From Prolixibacteraceae bacterium (GTDB lineage: Bacteria > Bacteroidota > Bacteroidia > Bacteroidales > Prolixibacteraceae), in contig JAOARB010000032.1 in the NCBI GenBank assembly GCA_025210775.1, positions 1-64,000 of the forward strand: a stretch of 64,000 nucleotides of DNA, written 5' to 3'. A program made the position numbers and the translations under genes. This document shows positions 18,736 to 28,784 of the stretch, piece by piece (the stretch's first letter is position 1; every line of letters starts with the position of its first letter). The notes under the pieces were generated by a model. It was not told where the DNA came from. It made no database searches and was given only the letters and a program-made list of their open reading frames with translations.

Positions 18736-18763
18736 ATTGTAACAATTTTAAATCCTACTTTTG
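18736..18763 (+). promoter_or_regulatory. Putative promoter of the M16 peptidase/O-methyltransferase genes
   Basis: TACTTTTG at 18756-18763 matches TAnnTTTG. ATTG at 18736-18739 could be the -33 element, with a 16-nt spacer, a little short. The start codon of the peptidase lies 25 bases downstream. Confidence 0.5.
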
Positions 18764-18787
18764 CAGATCGATAAATCATATATCTAG

Positions 18788-20017
18788 ATGCAATATAACG
18801 CTTTTACATTAGCCAACGGAATACGACTCTTACATATACCTACGCTTTCTACCGTAGCACATTTTGGTATCCTTCTAAACACGGGTTCTCGTGACGAGTT
18901 AGACGATGAAATAGGCATGGCTCATTTTATTGAACATGTGATATTCAAAGGAACAAAGAAGCGTAAAGCTTACCACATTCTCAGCAGACTTGAGGATGTA
19001 GGAGGCGATTTAAATGCTTATACAACAAAAGAAGAGACCGCAATATATGGTACCTTCTTAAAAGACGACTACATAAGAGCAATAGAACTTCTAAGTGACA
19101 TCATTAAAAACAGCACTTTTCCGAAACATGAAATCGAAAAGGAAAAAGAAGTTATTATTGAAGAAATCAACTCTTATCTAGACAGTCCATCTGAACTTAT
19201 ATATGATGATTTTGAAGATCTTCTTTTTCAAGGACATCCTTTTGGTAGGCAAATACTAGGCACACCAGAGAAAATTATGTCCTATGAGAAAAAGGACATC
19301 GAAAAATTTATGAAAGCAAACTACCACACCGATCAGATGGTACTTTGTTTTGTTGGTAATATTCCATTCACGAGATTACGCAACCGTATTGAATATTATT
19401 TTAATGATATTCCAGCCAATTTACGCACAAAGAAACGTCTAGAGTTTACCGACTATAAACCTCATTCTTTAACCGTAGATAAAGATACCTATCAGAACCA
19501 TACGATCATAGGAACCATTGCACATAAGATAGGACATCCTGACCGTACCACGATGGTGCTATTAAACAATATTCTAGGTGGCACATCTATGAACAGTAGA
19601 TTAAACTTAGCCATAAGGGAGAGACATGGGATGGCCTATAATATCGAATCCACCTTAACCTCCTATTCGGACACAGGATTACTATCTATCTACTATGGGA
19701 CAGATCCTGAAAACAGTCAAAAAGCACAAGATCTAATCTTCAAAGAGTTAAAAAAGCTTCGTGAAAACAAACTGGGTACACTTCAACTTTCCAAGGCAAA
19801 AAAACAACTCTTCGGACAGATCTCCGTATCACAAGAGAACAGCGAAGAGATCATGTTATCAGCAGGGAAAAGTTATATGTTCTTTAATGAACTATCATCG
19901 TTAGGACAGATACACAAAAAGATTGAAGCGATTACAGCCGAACAAATACTAGAAGTAGCCAACACCATTCTTAGAGAAGATCAGATGTCTATTTTGACTT
20001 ATTTATCGAAAGAATAA
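18788..20017 (+). CDS. M16 family zinc metallopeptidase
   Basis: 409 aa, one full M16B unit (processing-peptidase/PqqL-like) with N- and C-terminal halves. The inverted zinc motif HxxEH is intact as HFIEH at about residues 45-49, and the downstream zinc-ligand Glu lies in EKEVIIEEINSY. The C-terminal half has the R...Y pair seen as SRLNLAIRERHGMAYNIES. There is no signal peptide, so it is likely cytoplasmic. It is followed 11 bases later by an O-methyltransferase, probably in one transcript. In Bacteroidota this peptidase type is widespread and its substrates are unknown. Confidence 0.9.
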   Translation: MQYNAFTLANGIRLLHIPTLSTVAHFGILLNTGSRDELDDEIGMAHFIEHVIFKGTKKRKAYHILSRLEDVGGDLNAYTTKEETAIYGTFLKDDYIRAIELLSDIIKNSTFPKHEIEKEKEVIIEEINSYLDSPSELIYDDFEDLLFQGHPFGRQILGTPEKIMSYEKKDIEKFMKANYHTDQMVLCFVGNIPFTRLRNRIEYYFNDIPANLRTKKRLEFTDYKPHSLTVDKDTYQNHTIIGTIAHKIGHPDRTTMVLLNNILGGTSMNSRLNLAIRERHGMAYNIESTLTSYSDTGLLSIYYGTDPENSQKAQDLIFKELKKLRENKLGTLQLSKAKKQLFGQISVSQENSEEIMLSAGKSYMFFNELSSLGQIHKKIEAITAEQILEVANTILREDQMSILTYLSKE

Positions 20018-20028
20018 AACAACAAATA

Positions 20029-20670
20029 ATGAATCATACATCACTAGATTTAGAACAATATATTTTAAATCATATTGACAATGAAGATCCTGTATTAGCA
20101 CAATTAGATCGAGACACGCATGCTAATATTCTATATTCACGAATGTGCTCTGGTCACCTACAAGGAACTATCTTAACCTTCCTTAGTAAGTTGATCCAAC
20201 CTCAACGTATTCTAGAGTTAGGTACTTTTACAGGCTATTCCGCTATTTGTCTTGCCAAAGGACTTCAACCAGAAGGGGAACTACATACTGTTGAGATCAA
20301 TGACGAACTAGAAGAGTTTGCATATTCTTACTTTGAAAAGGCAGGCCTTTCAGAAACCATCATCCAACATATTGGAGATGCAGAGACCATTGTGCCATCT
20401 TTAGATGAGACATTTGATCTTGTCTTTATGGATGCAGACAAACGTCGCTATGTAGACCACTACAATCTGGTTATTGATAAAGTCAGACCTGGAGGAGTTA
20501 TCTTAGCAGACAATACCCTTTGGGATGGAAAAGTAATTGAACCTGTTGCGAAGAATGATCTTCAAACCAAAGGAATTCTAGCATTTAATGAATACGTAAA
20601 AAACGACCCAAGGGTTGAAACCACCATCCTTCCTTTAAGAGATGGCATCACGATGCTAAGGAAAAAATAA
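20029..20670 (+). CDS. Class I SAM-dependent O-methyltransferase
   Basis: 213 aa, the normal length for the O-methyltransferase family 3 (caffeoyl-CoA/catechol O-methyltransferase-like; the bacterial branch includes TrmR-type tRNA methyltransferases). The SAM motif I is ILELGTFTGYSAICLAKGL. The acidic residue binding SAM ribose is in HTVEINDE. The metal-site region is DLVFMDADKRRYVDHY, followed by GGVILADNTLWDGKV. It is the second gene of a two-gene unit with the M16 peptidase. Whether it acts on a small molecule or on tRNA cannot be decided here. Confidence 0.88.
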   Translation: MNHTSLDLEQYILNHIDNEDPVLAQLDRDTHANILYSRMCSGHLQGTILTFLSKLIQPQRILELGTFTGYSAICLAKGLQPEGELHTVEINDELEEFAYSYFEKAGLSETIIQHIGDAETIVPSLDETFDLVFMDADKRRYVDHYNLVIDKVRPGGVILADNTLWDGKVIEPVAKNDLQTKGILAFNEYVKNDPRVETTILPLRDGITMLRKK

Positions 20671-20674
20671 AGAT

Positions 20675-20712
20675 AAAGAGCAAAGCATTTAAGGTGCTTT
20701 GCTCTTTACCTT
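20675..20712. terminator. Bidirectional terminator
   Basis: AAAGAGCAAAGCA (20675-20687) pairs with TGCTTTGCTCTTT (20695-20707). It lies between the convergent O-methyltransferase and ClC genes, with T-rich sequence on the minus side. Confidence 0.8.
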
Positions 20713-20720
20713 TAGATACA

Positions 20721-22484
20721 CTACATAATCTTCTTCAACATCTTCTGATAAACAGAAAAGACATTGGCTCGAGAGATAAAACCTAAATATTTCCCCTCTT
20801 TATCCACTACCGCCATATTGTAATGCCCCGAACTATTAAACATATGCACAATACGTTCCATTGGGAAAGTAGGTTCACAAACAAATTCAGGATAATACAT
20901 CAAATCCTTAAGATGGATCGTATCATATTTATCTGGTTTAAAGATAAGGTGCCTGATGTCATCCATCTTCACCATTCCAACTAATCTATCTCCAGAATCC
21001 ACAATAGGAAATAAATTACGGTGGCTTTGTTCAATAGCATTCACCAAATCTCTTAACTTGGCATTTTCTTTCAACACATAAAAATCCTTCTCTAAAATAT
21101 CATAGATACGCATCAACGATAGAGCATTTTGATTTCTATCATGAGTCATCAACTCATTTCTATTGGCCAATTGATAAGTATAAACGGAGAACTTATAGAA
21201 GAATTTTGTCACAATAAAAGAGATCACCGATACAATCATCAGCGGCACAAAAAGAGTATAACCACCTGTTATCTCTGCAATCAAAAACACTCCTGTCAAT
21301 GGAGCATGAAGAACACCTGCAATCATCCCAGACATCCCCAACAAAGCATAAGTTGTCAAATCCATCTCAGGATACCATAGCTTCTGTACAATCATGGCAA
21401 ACAAAACTCCTGCATGAGCTCCCATAAATAACGTAGGTGCAAAGATACCTCCAACACCACCTGCACCAAAAGTAAAAGAAGTCGCAAACACTTTAAAGAT
21501 TATAAGGGCTAAAAGAATTACAAATACACCAAATCTCCAAGAACTTACGATATCCACAATAAAATAGTCATGCAAATAAGAAAAGTCCCCTCTAAGGCAT
21601 CCATTGATCGCTTCATAACCTTCGCCAAACAAAGGAGGAAACAATACAATTAAAAACCCTAATAAAAGTCCACCCACAATCCACTTATGGTACAATGACT
21701 CCACTTTCATAAACCATGAACTGACCTTTCTATATATTCTATTAAAATATGCTGTACATAACCCCATAATCACGCCCAAAACAATATACCATGGGATATC
21801 CATCAATTCCATCCCATGATCCACTGGAACAAAATAGATGGCTTTCATACCTAGAAAGAAATAGGAAACCAAAACAGCTGTAGCAGAAGAAAGAATCAGA
21901 GGAATAAGAGATAGTGCTGTCAAATCAATCATTATCACCTCCACTGCAAATACGATAGCAGTAATCGGGGCCTTAAAGATGGCAGCCATAGCTCCTGCAC
22001 ATGCACACCCGAGCATGATCACCATCTTCTTATATTCCAATCGAAATGAAGATGCTAAATTAGAACCTATAGCAGCACCAGTAGCAACGGTTGGTCCCTC
22101 CAAACCGACAGATCCCCCAAAACCAACAGTCAAAGCACTGGTAATAATAGAGGAATACATATTGTGCTTATTTATCTTACCATCGCGTTGTGAGATAGAA
22201 TATAAAACATTCGGAATACCATGTCTTACAGGTTTCTTATTTATATATCGGATAAAAAGAATCACCAACAACAAACCAATAGAAGGAAGAACAAACCTTA
22301 AATATTCTTGGAATGCATCAGGAAAAGCAAATGCAACCAAATGGTGCATAGCCCCAACAGAGGTTTTGATTATTACAGCAGATATCCCCGCAGCAATCCC
22401 TATTATAATACTCAAAAGATATACAAATGTACGAGGAGACAGATGTTTCCTCTGCCAAAGATAAATACGGTCTAATAGAAGCAT
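20721..22484 (-). CDS. ClC family chloride channel/antiporter with CBS pair
   Basis: 587 aa. About ten to twelve membrane helices fill residues 15-430. Channel signatures are present: GFGGSVGLEGPTVATGAAIG (the GxEGP motif with the gating Glu) and GAGGVGGIFAPTLFMGA (GxFxP, anion site). Two CBS domains follow (about 450-580), including NLFPIVDSGDRLVGMVKMDDI and MAVVDKEGKYLGFISRANV, which probably sense nucleotides and modulate transport. It catalyses Cl- flow or Cl-/H+ exchange across the inner membrane. The gene stands alone. Confidence 0.93.
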   Translation of the reverse strand: MLLLDRIYLWQRKHLSPRTFVYLLSIIIGIAAGISAVIIKTSVGAMHHLVAFAFPDAFQEYLRFVLPSIGLLLVILFIRYINKKPVRHGIPNVLYSISQRDGKINKHNMYSSIITSALTVGFGGSVGLEGPTVATGAAIGSNLASSFRLEYKKMVIMLGCACAGAMAAIFKAPITAIVFAVEVIMIDLTALSLIPLILSSATAVLVSYFFLGMKAIYFVPVDHGMELMDIPWYIVLGVIMGLCTAYFNRIYRKVSSWFMKVESLYHKWIVGGLLLGFLIVLFPPLFGEGYEAINGCLRGDFSYLHDYFIVDIVSSWRFGVFVILLALIIFKVFATSFTFGAGGVGGIFAPTLFMGAHAGVLFAMIVQKLWYPEMDLTTYALLGMSGMIAGVLHAPLTGVFLIAEITGGYTLFVPLMIVSVISFIVTKFFYKFSVYTYQLANRNELMTHDRNQNALSLMRIYDILEKDFYVLKENAKLRDLVNAIEQSHRNLFPIVDSGDRLVGMVKMDDIRHLIFKPDKYDTIHLKDLMYYPEFVCEPTFPMERIVHMFNSSGHYNMAVVDKEGKYLGFISRANVFSVYQKMLKKIM

Positions 22485-22610
22485 AAAATCGTCTTATGTA
22501 TTGGTTTAGTAATATAAACACAAAACTACAAGACTGGTTTGCTTCTCCTAAATAATTGGCATGTTATACAACCTAACTTATTATTCTATAAAACGCGTAT
22601 TTTCATCCGA

Positions 22611-22643
22611 TAAAAAAGGCCATCTCTAAAAGAGACAGCCTTT
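22611..22643 (-). terminator. Terminator of the SusCD-lipoprotein operon
   Basis: On the minus strand, AAAGGCTGTCTCT pairs with AGAGATGGCCTTT (one mismatch), followed by TTTTTT. It lies 24 bases after the lipoprotein stop. Confidence 0.85.
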
Positions 22644-22666
22644 ATATTAGATACAATTATCTTGTG

Positions 22667-23569
22667 TTACTTTTTCTTAAAAATCAAGGTTGCACTAGCT
22701 AGTCCTAAAGCAGGATAAGAAGTCGTCAACTCAAAAGTTCCATCCTCAAATTTCTTTGTTACTATATATTCTGAATGACCAAAATATTTTTTATATGTTT
22801 CATTTGAAGAAGAGAAAAGAATCATTTTTGACCCACCATCTAATAGTTCTAAATCACCAGAAATAGGCAAGTTAGCAACAGCTTCACAAATGCCTGCCAT
22901 AAATCTACCAGATATCTTCAAAATTTCATTCTCTTTTGTTACTTCAACATCATATTTCTTACCTACTAAAGGAGAAGTTAATTCGTATGTACCACTTTCT
23001 ATTTTATTAGATTCTCCTAAAACATAATAGTTTAGTTCCTGATTAAATATGGAAAGATTTTTAACCTTTTCTGATCTATTATCTACAACAAAATCTTTAA
23101 CCCCTCCTCCTGTATTAGGAACTTCATAAGTTGATTTATTCGTAATATAGCGATTTCCAGAAAAACGAATAGAATCTGAAGATAAAATGAACTTGTCAAA
23201 AAGTTGGATATTATCTTTATTAACTCGTTCACCAAATAACAACACCAACTGTTCATAAGTTATCGATCCCATAGTTTTAGAAGGCATCACTGTTGTGAAA
23301 TGTTTTGTTGTTACGACTTTTGTAATGCCGTCAACAAAAGAAATATTCACTTTTACGCTTTGCCACCCATCCATTTGGGTAATAACATTTAGATCATAAC
23401 GATAATCTAAATTTGCGTAATCTGCAATATCTATTGCTAATGGAGAATCTGGTTGATAAACAAAGTTTGTAACCGCAGTTCCATCATCCGTTTCTATCCA
23501 ATTCTTTACATCGGTTTCACACGCTGTAAAAACGATAGACAACATTAGTATATATAATATCTTTTTCAT
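22667..23569 (-). CDS. Lipoprotein, third gene of a SusCD operon
   Basis: 300 aa. The ATG at 23569 is used; the TTG at 23578 only adds three residues before the signal peptide. MKKILYILMLSIVFTAC is a lipoprotein signal with the lipidated Cys at residue 17. The rest is beta-rich with no catalytic motif (KYDVEVTKENEILKISGRF, YPALGLASATLIF). Its position directly after SusD, 15 bases apart, suggests a SusE/SusF-like surface ligand-binding protein or an accessory of the SusCD pair. I do not recognise a specific family. Confidence 0.75.
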   Translation of the reverse strand: MKKILYILMLSIVFTACETDVKNWIETDDGTAVTNFVYQPDSPLAIDIADYANLDYRYDLNVITQMDGWQSVKVNISFVDGITKVVTTKHFTTVMPSKTMGSITYEQLVLLFGERVNKDNIQLFDKFILSSDSIRFSGNRYITNKSTYEVPNTGGGVKDFVVDNRSEKVKNLSIFNQELNYYVLGESNKIESGTYELTSPLVGKKYDVEVTKENEILKISGRFMAGICEAVANLPISGDLELLDGGSKMILFSSSNETYKKYFGHSEYIVTKKFEDGTFELTTSYPALGLASATLIFKKK

Positions 23570-23584
23570 GATATTCAATATTTT

Positions 23585-25261
23585 TTATTTATTCCAAAAT
23601 ACTTTATTCTCTTCTGCTGTAATGTCTCTTGTATCAAGTCCAGAGTCTTTGATCGTTTTATTGTTAATCATTGAAGAACTTGGGAAAGTCAAAACATAAG
23701 GGAATTTAAAACTTGTAAATGTCTCAGGATCATTATCTGATGTATTTGGATCAAACAATCGAGGGAAACCTGTTCTTCTAATATCGTTATAAGAAGTTAC
23801 ACTATTTCCAAAATCAGCAATCCATTTTTGTGTCATGATAACTTCTAACTTACAAGTAGATGTAGGATTAACATTAGGTTTATTCACAAATGAAGCAACT
23901 GCATTGTCATATTGAGTTAATATCTTAGTAATATAATCTGCTTTATCACTATCCAAAAGCATAGGTGCATTAGGATCATATGCAGCAGTTTTATCACAAT
24001 AGTCAAATGCTTTTTCCATTCCTTGTTGCAAATAAGTTTTGGCATCTCCTGAAATAAATCCACCGTCTGCCAATTCAGCTAGAATAAAATAAACATCATG
24101 TTCCGTAACTAAACGAGTAGGTACACGTCCTGATCCACCTCGACCATTGATACCATAGTTACCTGGCTTTTGTGTTCCATCATCATATTTACCTCCACAA
24201 ACATAAACACCCAAGCAAGTATAGTTTTTAAAACCTGAAGTTAGATTCTGAGAAGTCGAAGCAAAACGTTTTGTAAAGAAATCCAAATCTGCATTTGAAT
24301 AGTCTGGAGTTGGTTCTTCAGCTCCTTGACGATAAAAATAGTAAGGTACACGTGGGTCTAGAATATTCTTTAGGAATGGAATAAAACCATCAGTCCCTTT
24401 CATTGATTCATAAAACCAGTGACTAATTAAATATGAGGTAACTTCATCATTTCCATACTCACTCACGTACATTGGATTCCTATTTTCTGGAACTTTTGAT
24501 GTTCCATACTCAAATTCAAAAGGAGAGTTTGCATCAATAAAATTATTCTCTTGAATTAGTTTTGCCAAAACAACATCATAGCCTTTCTCTGTAAACATTG
24601 GAGTACGCTTAAGATTATTAATCATACGCAATTTCCAAGTATTGGCCAATTGAATCCATTTATTGACATCTCCTTTATAAATCATGTCACCTTCCGCCAA
24701 AGAAGGAGTTGTATTCAAATCGTCTCCACTATAATTTAGTTTTGCAACAGCATCATCAATCATAGTAATCAATTGAGGATAAATTTCCGCACCATCCTCA
24801 AATTTAGGATACGATACAGTATTATCTTGAGTTGCTTCAGAAAAAGGAACTTTTCCCCATACATCCACAAAAGTGGTGAACTCGATCGCTTTCATCAACA
24901 TTGCAACCCCTTCGTATTGGTATAGTTTTTTCTCTTTACTCTTACTAATAATTACAGATAGATCTTTTTGACCACCAGCATAAATTGCTTCCCAAGTCTC
25001 CTTCAAACTAAAGTTTGTTGGTGTGATACTATAAGAGTTGCCACTTAAAACCATATGGTGAGAAATCGTCCCTGTTACATCTCCCAAAGAATACTCCATA
25101 TAACCACCATGGTAGCTCATTAGAAATCCCTGTGCAGAAGGCAAAAGTAGATTTACATACCCATCAGTTGGAGTATTTGGATCTTTATTTACATCCAACC
25201 AGTCTTGGCAACTCGCAAACAAGAAAGGAAGGGCCATTAAAATGATATATATTTTTCTCAT
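23585..25261 (-). CDS. SusD/RagB-family nutrient-binding lipoprotein
   Basis: 558 aa. The start is set to the ATG at 25261, which begins the lipoprotein signal MRKIYIILMALPFLFASC (Cys at 18); the TTG at 25273 would add four residues. SusD_2-type features are SCQDWLDVNKDPNTPT at the mature N-terminus, TPR-like helices (EGVAMLMKAIEFTTFVDVWGKVPF, the WGxVP word) and a C-terminal TQKWIADFGNSVTSYNDIRRTGFP. It forms the lid over the SusC barrel at the cell surface. It lies 12 bases after SusC, in the same operon. Confidence 0.92.
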   Translation of the reverse strand: MRKIYIILMALPFLFASCQDWLDVNKDPNTPTDGYVNLLLPSAQGFLMSYHGGYMEYSLGDVTGTISHHMVLSGNSYSITPTNFSLKETWEAIYAGGQKDLSVIISKSKEKKLYQYEGVAMLMKAIEFTTFVDVWGKVPFSEATQDNTVSYPKFEDGAEIYPQLITMIDDAVAKLNYSGDDLNTTPSLAEGDMIYKGDVNKWIQLANTWKLRMINNLKRTPMFTEKGYDVVLAKLIQENNFIDANSPFEFEYGTSKVPENRNPMYVSEYGNDEVTSYLISHWFYESMKGTDGFIPFLKNILDPRVPYYFYRQGAEEPTPDYSNADLDFFTKRFASTSQNLTSGFKNYTCLGVYVCGGKYDDGTQKPGNYGINGRGGSGRVPTRLVTEHDVYFILAELADGGFISGDAKTYLQQGMEKAFDYCDKTAAYDPNAPMLLDSDKADYITKILTQYDNAVASFVNKPNVNPTSTCKLEVIMTQKWIADFGNSVTSYNDIRRTGFPRLFDPNTSDNDPETFTSFKFPYVLTFPSSSMINNKTIKDSGLDTRDITAEENKVFWNK

Positions 25262-25273
25262 AACAATATTCAA

Positions 25274-28200
25274 TTAGAAGCTAAACTTAAGGTTAAACGC
25301 AAATCTTCTTAAAGAAGGTGTCGATTGATATTCAAGACCTTGTGTATTCGAATTACCCAAAGTATTCACCTGAGGGTCGAAGTTTGTATGTTCTGGGAAA
25401 CCAGGTGCAAAGAACCATAAGTTTCTACCAAGAACACCCACTGTACAAGACTTGATTCCGATAGGAGAAATCCATTTCTGTGGCAAATCATAAGACAAAG
25501 ACAACTCACTTAAACGATACACTGTTGCATCATATACTCTAAATTCGTCTGATGTTTGGCTACCGATACCAGCTAACCCTTTAGGTGCACCAAAGTAAGC
25601 CTCATTTACAGTCAATTGTTTTTGATTTGGAATGGTGTTTCCTGCAGCATCCAAAATCGGTTGTTTAGAAGATACATCTCCATAGACTCCTTTAAATACA
25701 ATGGTACGCTCACGATCCTCTGTATCTTTGGTTACCCCACGACCAAGAAGTCTTGGAACAGTTTCAGAATACATATCTCCACCTTTCTTGATATCAATCA
25801 CAGCACTCAATGTAATCCCTTTATAAGTAAAAGTATTGGTAATACCCATCAAATAGTCAGGATTAGGATCACCCAAGATCTTCATTTTGTTGTCTTTGAT
25901 CATTTGTCCTGTTTGTGGATCAATCAAAATATTTCCTTTATCATCTCTGGCTACACCATAACCTTTAAAAATACCATAAGGCTCTCCCACTTTTATATAT
26001 GAGTTGATTCCGCCACCATATAGATTCCGGATATTCATCTCATCCAAACCTTCAGCAATCGAAACTACCTTATTTTTGTTTTTAGAGAAAGTCATAAAGA
26101 TGTTCCAAGAAAAATCATTTAGCTTAATTGGAGTAGCATCAACAGACAACTCAATACCTTTGTTGGTCATCTCACCGAAGTTGGTATAGTAACCATAGAA
26201 ACCTGACTCAGCAGGAAGGGTAATGGTTCCCAATTGATCAGTAGAACTTCTAGAATAGTAAGCAGCATCGATAGAAAGACGACGCTTAAAGAAATCTAAC
26301 TTTGTACCAAATTCCCACTCTTCAGTGAACTCAGGTTTCAAATCAGGATCAACATCAAAATCATTTAATGTCTGCATGTTAAAACCATTAAATGGAAATC
26401 CAATATCACGAATTGAACCTACATAACCATTGTTTGCATAGTTGGTGTTAAAAGTTAACATCGTATTGTAAGGACCTGGATCATTACCCACCTTTGCCCA
26501 AGATGCACGAACCAAACCTGAGTTAAATGTTGAATTCTCAATATTAAAGAAATCAGAGAAGACAAAAGAAGTAGACACAGATGGGTACATGAAGCTATTG
26601 TTCGCTTCAGGTAGAGTAGATGACCAATCGTTACGGGCTGTTGCACTCAAATACCAATAGTTTTTATATCCAAATGTAGCATCCGCAAATACCGAAGCCA
26701 AACGAGATTCTTGCTCATAAGAACCAGAAGTCTTATCGGCAGTGTTATCCAATTGGAAGATCTCAGGAATAATAATTGGACTACCACTTCCACTTAAACT
26801 ATTATAAGTTTGAACATTTGAGTTTTGTCCCAAGTTCATACGAATATTCATATCATCATTCAGTTGTTTTTTCAAAGTCAACATAAACAATGATTCCCAC
26901 TCTTTTTGGAAATATTTAGACTTAGAAAGATTACCTTTTTTGTTGTCACTCGCACTACTGCCAATTGCATAAACTCGATCTGTACTCTTATAAGTTGCAT
27001 TCATACTTAAAGAATATGAAAGAGTCAACCAGTCTGTGACATCCCATGTTGGTTTCAAACTTACAACAACTCTATCTAGTGTCTCATTACTAACATTGTT
27101 TTCCCAAGCAAAACGAGGGTTATCTTCTGGTTTATACCAAAGATTTTCTCCGTTAGGTCCTTCATATGGAAGTGTAGTATCCCAACCACGGCCAACAACC
27201 AAAACTCTCATAAATGAGTCTGTTCTTGTACTTTGACGCTCAGAAGTAACAAAATTAATATGACCGTTTAGATCGAAATTCTTTGCCAATTCCGAATTAA
27301 TACCGATACCTACTGAAGTTCTGTTATAGAAAGTATTTGGAATATACGATTTCTGACGTGAATCAGACAAGGTTACAGAGAAAGAAGTTTTTGCACTACC
27401 ACCTGAAATAGAAACAGAGTTATCCCAGATCGAACCAGTTCTAAAGAAATCTTTTACGTTGTCTGGTTGATTTTCATAAGGTACCTCTAAAGGATATTGT
27501 CCATTAAATGCATTATACCAAGCATCAGTATATTGTATCTTATCTACAGAATCAAAACGAGCTCCCCATGTTCCATAATAAGGTGCTGCAGTAAACTCTC
27601 CACCACTACCATATGTACCTTGGTAATCTGGAAGGTGAGCCACTTGCTCTAAACTATAAGAAGAAGATGCTGTAACCGAAATTTTACGATCTCTATTAGA
27701 TTTAGCAGAACCCGATTTTGTTGTAATCAAAATCACCCCATTGGCTGCACGTGATCCATAAAGTGCTGCTGCTGCTGCACCTTTAAGTACGTTCATCGAT
27801 TTAATATCGTTAGGATCTAGAGTAGAGATAGGACTGGTACTACCAAAACTACCTTGTAAAGATCCACCCATTTGGTCATTCTCGAAAGGCACTCCATCCA
27901 CTACAAATAGAGGTTGGTTGTTTCCTTTAAAAGAAGAAGTACCACGAATCACGATTCTTGTTGGACTACCTGCCATAGCAGAAGATCCACCAACATTTAC
28001 TCCTGCAACTTTACCTTGCAAACTACGGATTGCATCAGGTTCTGATTTCATGGCAGCTTTCTCACCATCAACTTCAGAAACAGCATAAGTCACCGACTTA
28101 GGAGATTTCTTAATACCAAGAGCAGTTACAACCACAACTTCGGTAGTAATGGCATCCGATTTCAGTTTTATTTTATAAAATTCTTTTGCTCCAATCTCAA

Positions 28201-28447
28201 TCAATTGGGTTTTCATACCAACAAATGAAACTTGTAACATTTTGGCATTATCAGGAATCTTTAGCTTAAATTTTCCATCAAAATCTGTTACTGTCCCATT
28301 GGTTGTTCCTTTTACTAGAACAGATGCTCCCGGAACGGATGAACCATCATCTGCGGAAGTCACCACACCCGATATTACTCGAGATTGTGCCCACGAAGAT
28401 TGTATCCCCAAGAAAAGGCATACGAACATTAATAACACTTGCTTCAT
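25274..28447 (-). CDS. SusC/RagA-family TonB-linked outer-membrane transporter
   Basis: 1057 aa. There is a signal peptide (to about SSWAQ) and a CarboxypepD_reg domain (GVVTSADDGSSVPGASVLVKG). The SusC signature and plug follow (RSLQGKVAGVNVGGSSAMAG, PLFVVDGVPFEND, LKGAAAAALYGSRAANGVI), then a 22-strand-type barrel ending in FAFNLKFSF with a terminal Phe. It imports a nutrient across the outer membrane with TonB energy. It is first in an operon with SusD and a lipoprotein. No glycoside hydrolase, peptidase or sensor regulator is linked, so the substrate is open. Confidence 0.95.
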   Translation of the reverse strand: MKQVLLMFVCLFLGIQSSWAQSRVISGVVTSADDGSSVPGASVLVKGTTNGTVTDFDGKFKLKIPDNAKMLQVSFVGMKTQLIEIGAKEFYKIKLKSDAITTEVVVVTALGIKKSPKSVTYAVSEVDGEKAAMKSEPDAIRSLQGKVAGVNVGGSSAMAGSPTRIVIRGTSSFKGNNQPLFVVDGVPFENDQMGGSLQGSFGSTSPISTLDPNDIKSMNVLKGAAAAALYGSRAANGVILITTKSGSAKSNRDRKISVTASSSYSLEQVAHLPDYQGTYGSGGEFTAAPYYGTWGARFDSVDKIQYTDAWYNAFNGQYPLEVPYENQPDNVKDFFRTGSIWDNSVSISGGSAKTSFSVTLSDSRQKSYIPNTFYNRTSVGIGINSELAKNFDLNGHINFVTSERQSTRTDSFMRVLVVGRGWDTTLPYEGPNGENLWYKPEDNPRFAWENNVSNETLDRVVVSLKPTWDVTDWLTLSYSLSMNATYKSTDRVYAIGSSASDNKKGNLSKSKYFQKEWESLFMLTLKKQLNDDMNIRMNLGQNSNVQTYNSLSGSGSPIIIPEIFQLDNTADKTSGSYEQESRLASVFADATFGYKNYWYLSATARNDWSSTLPEANNSFMYPSVSTSFVFSDFFNIENSTFNSGLVRASWAKVGNDPGPYNTMLTFNTNYANNGYVGSIRDIGFPFNGFNMQTLNDFDVDPDLKPEFTEEWEFGTKLDFFKRRLSIDAAYYSRSSTDQLGTITLPAESGFYGYYTNFGEMTNKGIELSVDATPIKLNDFSWNIFMTFSKNKNKVVSIAEGLDEMNIRNLYGGGINSYIKVGEPYGIFKGYGVARDDKGNILIDPQTGQMIKDNKMKILGDPNPDYLMGITNTFTYKGITLSAVIDIKKGGDMYSETVPRLLGRGVTKDTEDRERTIVFKGVYGDVSSKQPILDAAGNTIPNQKQLTVNEAYFGAPKGLAGIGSQTSDEFRVYDATVYRLSELSLSYDLPQKWISPIGIKSCTVGVLGRNLWFFAPGFPEHTNFDPQVNTLGNSNTQGLEYQSTPSLRRFAFNLKFSF

Positions 28448-28689
28448 AGATGTATCATATTTGATTTATACATAGATATATTAGTACACCCCATTAAAAG
28501 ATGTCGAACTAATCAATCCAAAAGAGGAGAGATCCATTTTTATTCAATGAATTTTGTCCCTAAAATCATGCACCTATGAGAATTAAATACATGCTCTCTC
28601 CTCCTAATAAATTATTTATCAAATTTTATTAATACAGAAGAATAAAGAATAAATGAGAAGATTCCCCTTCATTGTTTGAAGGGGTTACA

Positions 28690-28784
28690 AAAAAGTGTTA
28701 TCATTGCACCCGAGTGAAGTGGAAATAACTATTTTTCTGCTCAACACATCGTTAGCCCAGGTCCGCCAACCTGGGTTTCTTTTT
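28690..28784 (+). ncRNA. Candidate small RNA ending in an intrinsic terminator
   Basis: The segment ends in CCCAGGT-CCGCCA-ACCTGGG (28756-28775) followed by TTTCTTTTT, a strong plus-strand terminator with no plus-strand gene before it; the neighbouring susC runs the other way. Upstream, GTTAT and ATAAC enclose a small CAC-CCGA-GTG hairpin, and GTGTT can pair with AACAC across it. This suggests a folded transcript of about 100 nt. The promoter and family are not recognised. Confidence 0.4.
28756..28784 (+). terminator. Intrinsic terminator, apparently of a small RNA
   Basis: A 7-bp GC-rich stem CCCAGGT/ACCTGGG with a six-base loop, followed by TTTCTTTTT. Confidence 0.75.
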
